Source of the DNA: CAVYXK01 sp963772445 | GTDB taxonomy: Bacteria > Pseudomonadota > Alphaproteobacteria > Acetobacterales > Acetobacteraceae | NCBI GenBank assembly: GCA_963772445.1 | Contig: CAVYXK010000001.1 | Location: 372,001 to 436,000 of the forward strand | Length of the DNA: 64,000 nt | Direction: 5' to 3' | Part shown: one piece after another, positions 63,871 through 64,000 of the stretch | Layout: each line of letters opens with the position of its first letter | Position numbering within the stretch: the first letter of the stretch is position 1 | Position numbers and translations under genes: made by a program | The notes under the pieces: model-generated | Databases searched by the model: none | Told to the model about the DNA's origin: nothing | What the model saw: the letters and a program-made list of their open reading frames with translations, nothing else

Positions 63871-64000
63871 ATGGCCCGCTCGCTTAACAAATCGCGCCCG
63901 AGATTGCTCGCCAGCCGTGTTCTGGCCGGCGCCGCCCTGGCCTTCACCTATGTCATCGCCGGCCGGCTAGGCCTTTTGCTCGCAGTACCGCCGGGCTACG
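63871..64000 (+). CDS. MASE1-type membrane sensor, N-terminus (runs off window)
   Basis: 43 visible residues: MARSLNKSRPRLLASRVLAG then ALAFTYVIAGRLGLLLAVPP and GY. The first helix with GRLGLLLAVPPGY matches the start of the MASE1 integral-membrane sensor domain found on GGDEF/EAL and histidine-kinase proteins. The output domain is outside the window. Confidence 0.65.
   Translation, partial: MARSLNKSRPRLLASRVLAGAALAFTYVIAGRLGLLLAVPPGY

Noticed and set aside
1..64000. CRISPR arrays
   Set aside because: No run of regularly spaced direct repeats and no cas-like gene was found by eye.

Overview
The window reads as chromosomal DNA of a high-GC alphaproteobacterium, most likely Rhodospirillales/Acetobacteraceae. 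This is inferred from the codon bias, the Hint-domain giant adhesin, the style of alaS, lepA, RidA and chromate-transporter genes, and the transposase families. It is accessory-rich and scarred: five insertion sequences or transposase genes, remnants of others, and at least fourteen reading frames broken by one-base indels or stop codons. Several indels sit in or beside short homopolymers, and one breaks alaS, an essential gene. Part of the damage is therefore probably sequence error rather than true decay; reads are needed to decide.

Region 1 (1-4300): the right half of an IS3-like element that cut off a lipoprotein gene, a frameshifted ClpP-fold periplasmic protein, and a complete ISNCY-like element with 24-bp terminal inverted repeats. 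Region 2 (4.3-17.5 kb): mostly core metabolism. It holds an LLM-class oxidoreductase divergent from an enoyl-CoA hydratase, a broken cytochrome c, a FemAB-like acetyltransferase, a RidA protein, alaS (frameshifted), a 1,212-residue repeat adhesin ending in a Hint domain, and chrA. Region 3 (17.6-25 kb): a sulfatase island. It encodes a Tat-type arylsulfatase, its formylglycine-generating enzyme, a small protein, a decayed HAD phosphatase and two AraC regulators. Between the regulators lies a 570-bp segment bounded by perfect 15-bp inverted repeats, followed by an 81-nt multi-stem palindrome.

Region 4 (24.9-35 kb): envelope and sugar functions. An HtrA/DegP-like protease is split by an IS1202-like element with a 16-bp target duplication. 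Next come a Cys-cluster protein, an OmpA-like lipoprotein, a small lipoprotein, and a translationally coupled GH63-like/GH13 glycosidase pair. Region 5 (35-41.2 kb): lepA, tRNA-Ser(GGA), a truncated tyrosine integrase, and a Crp/Fnr regulator cut in two by a full IS3-like element (39121-40906). The right end of that element is identical to bases 1-900.

Region 6 (41.2-53 kb): a lipid-transport (Mla/MCE) operon, a divergent AaeB/AaeX/AaeA-like efflux operon, a DDE transposase, a truncated MlaC gene abutting an AEC-transporter remnant, and a histidine-kinase-like protein. Region 7 (54-59.5 kb): fermentation-type genes, namely adhP, an AEC transporter and an acetolactate-synthase-like enzyme (the last two frameshifted), with remnants of a formate-dehydrogenase gamma-like gene and a D-lactate dehydrogenase. 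Region 8 (58.3-64 kb): debris, an orphan tRNA-like 3' end, a toxin-antitoxin pair with a stop codon in the toxin, a DUF6788-like gene divergent from a transposase, and the start of a MASE1 membrane sensor at the edge.

The most unusual signal is a 48-50 nt hairpin rich in DnaA-box-like TTGTCCACA. It is about 90% identical between two otherwise unrelated insertion sequences, in both cases just 3' of the transposase gene.
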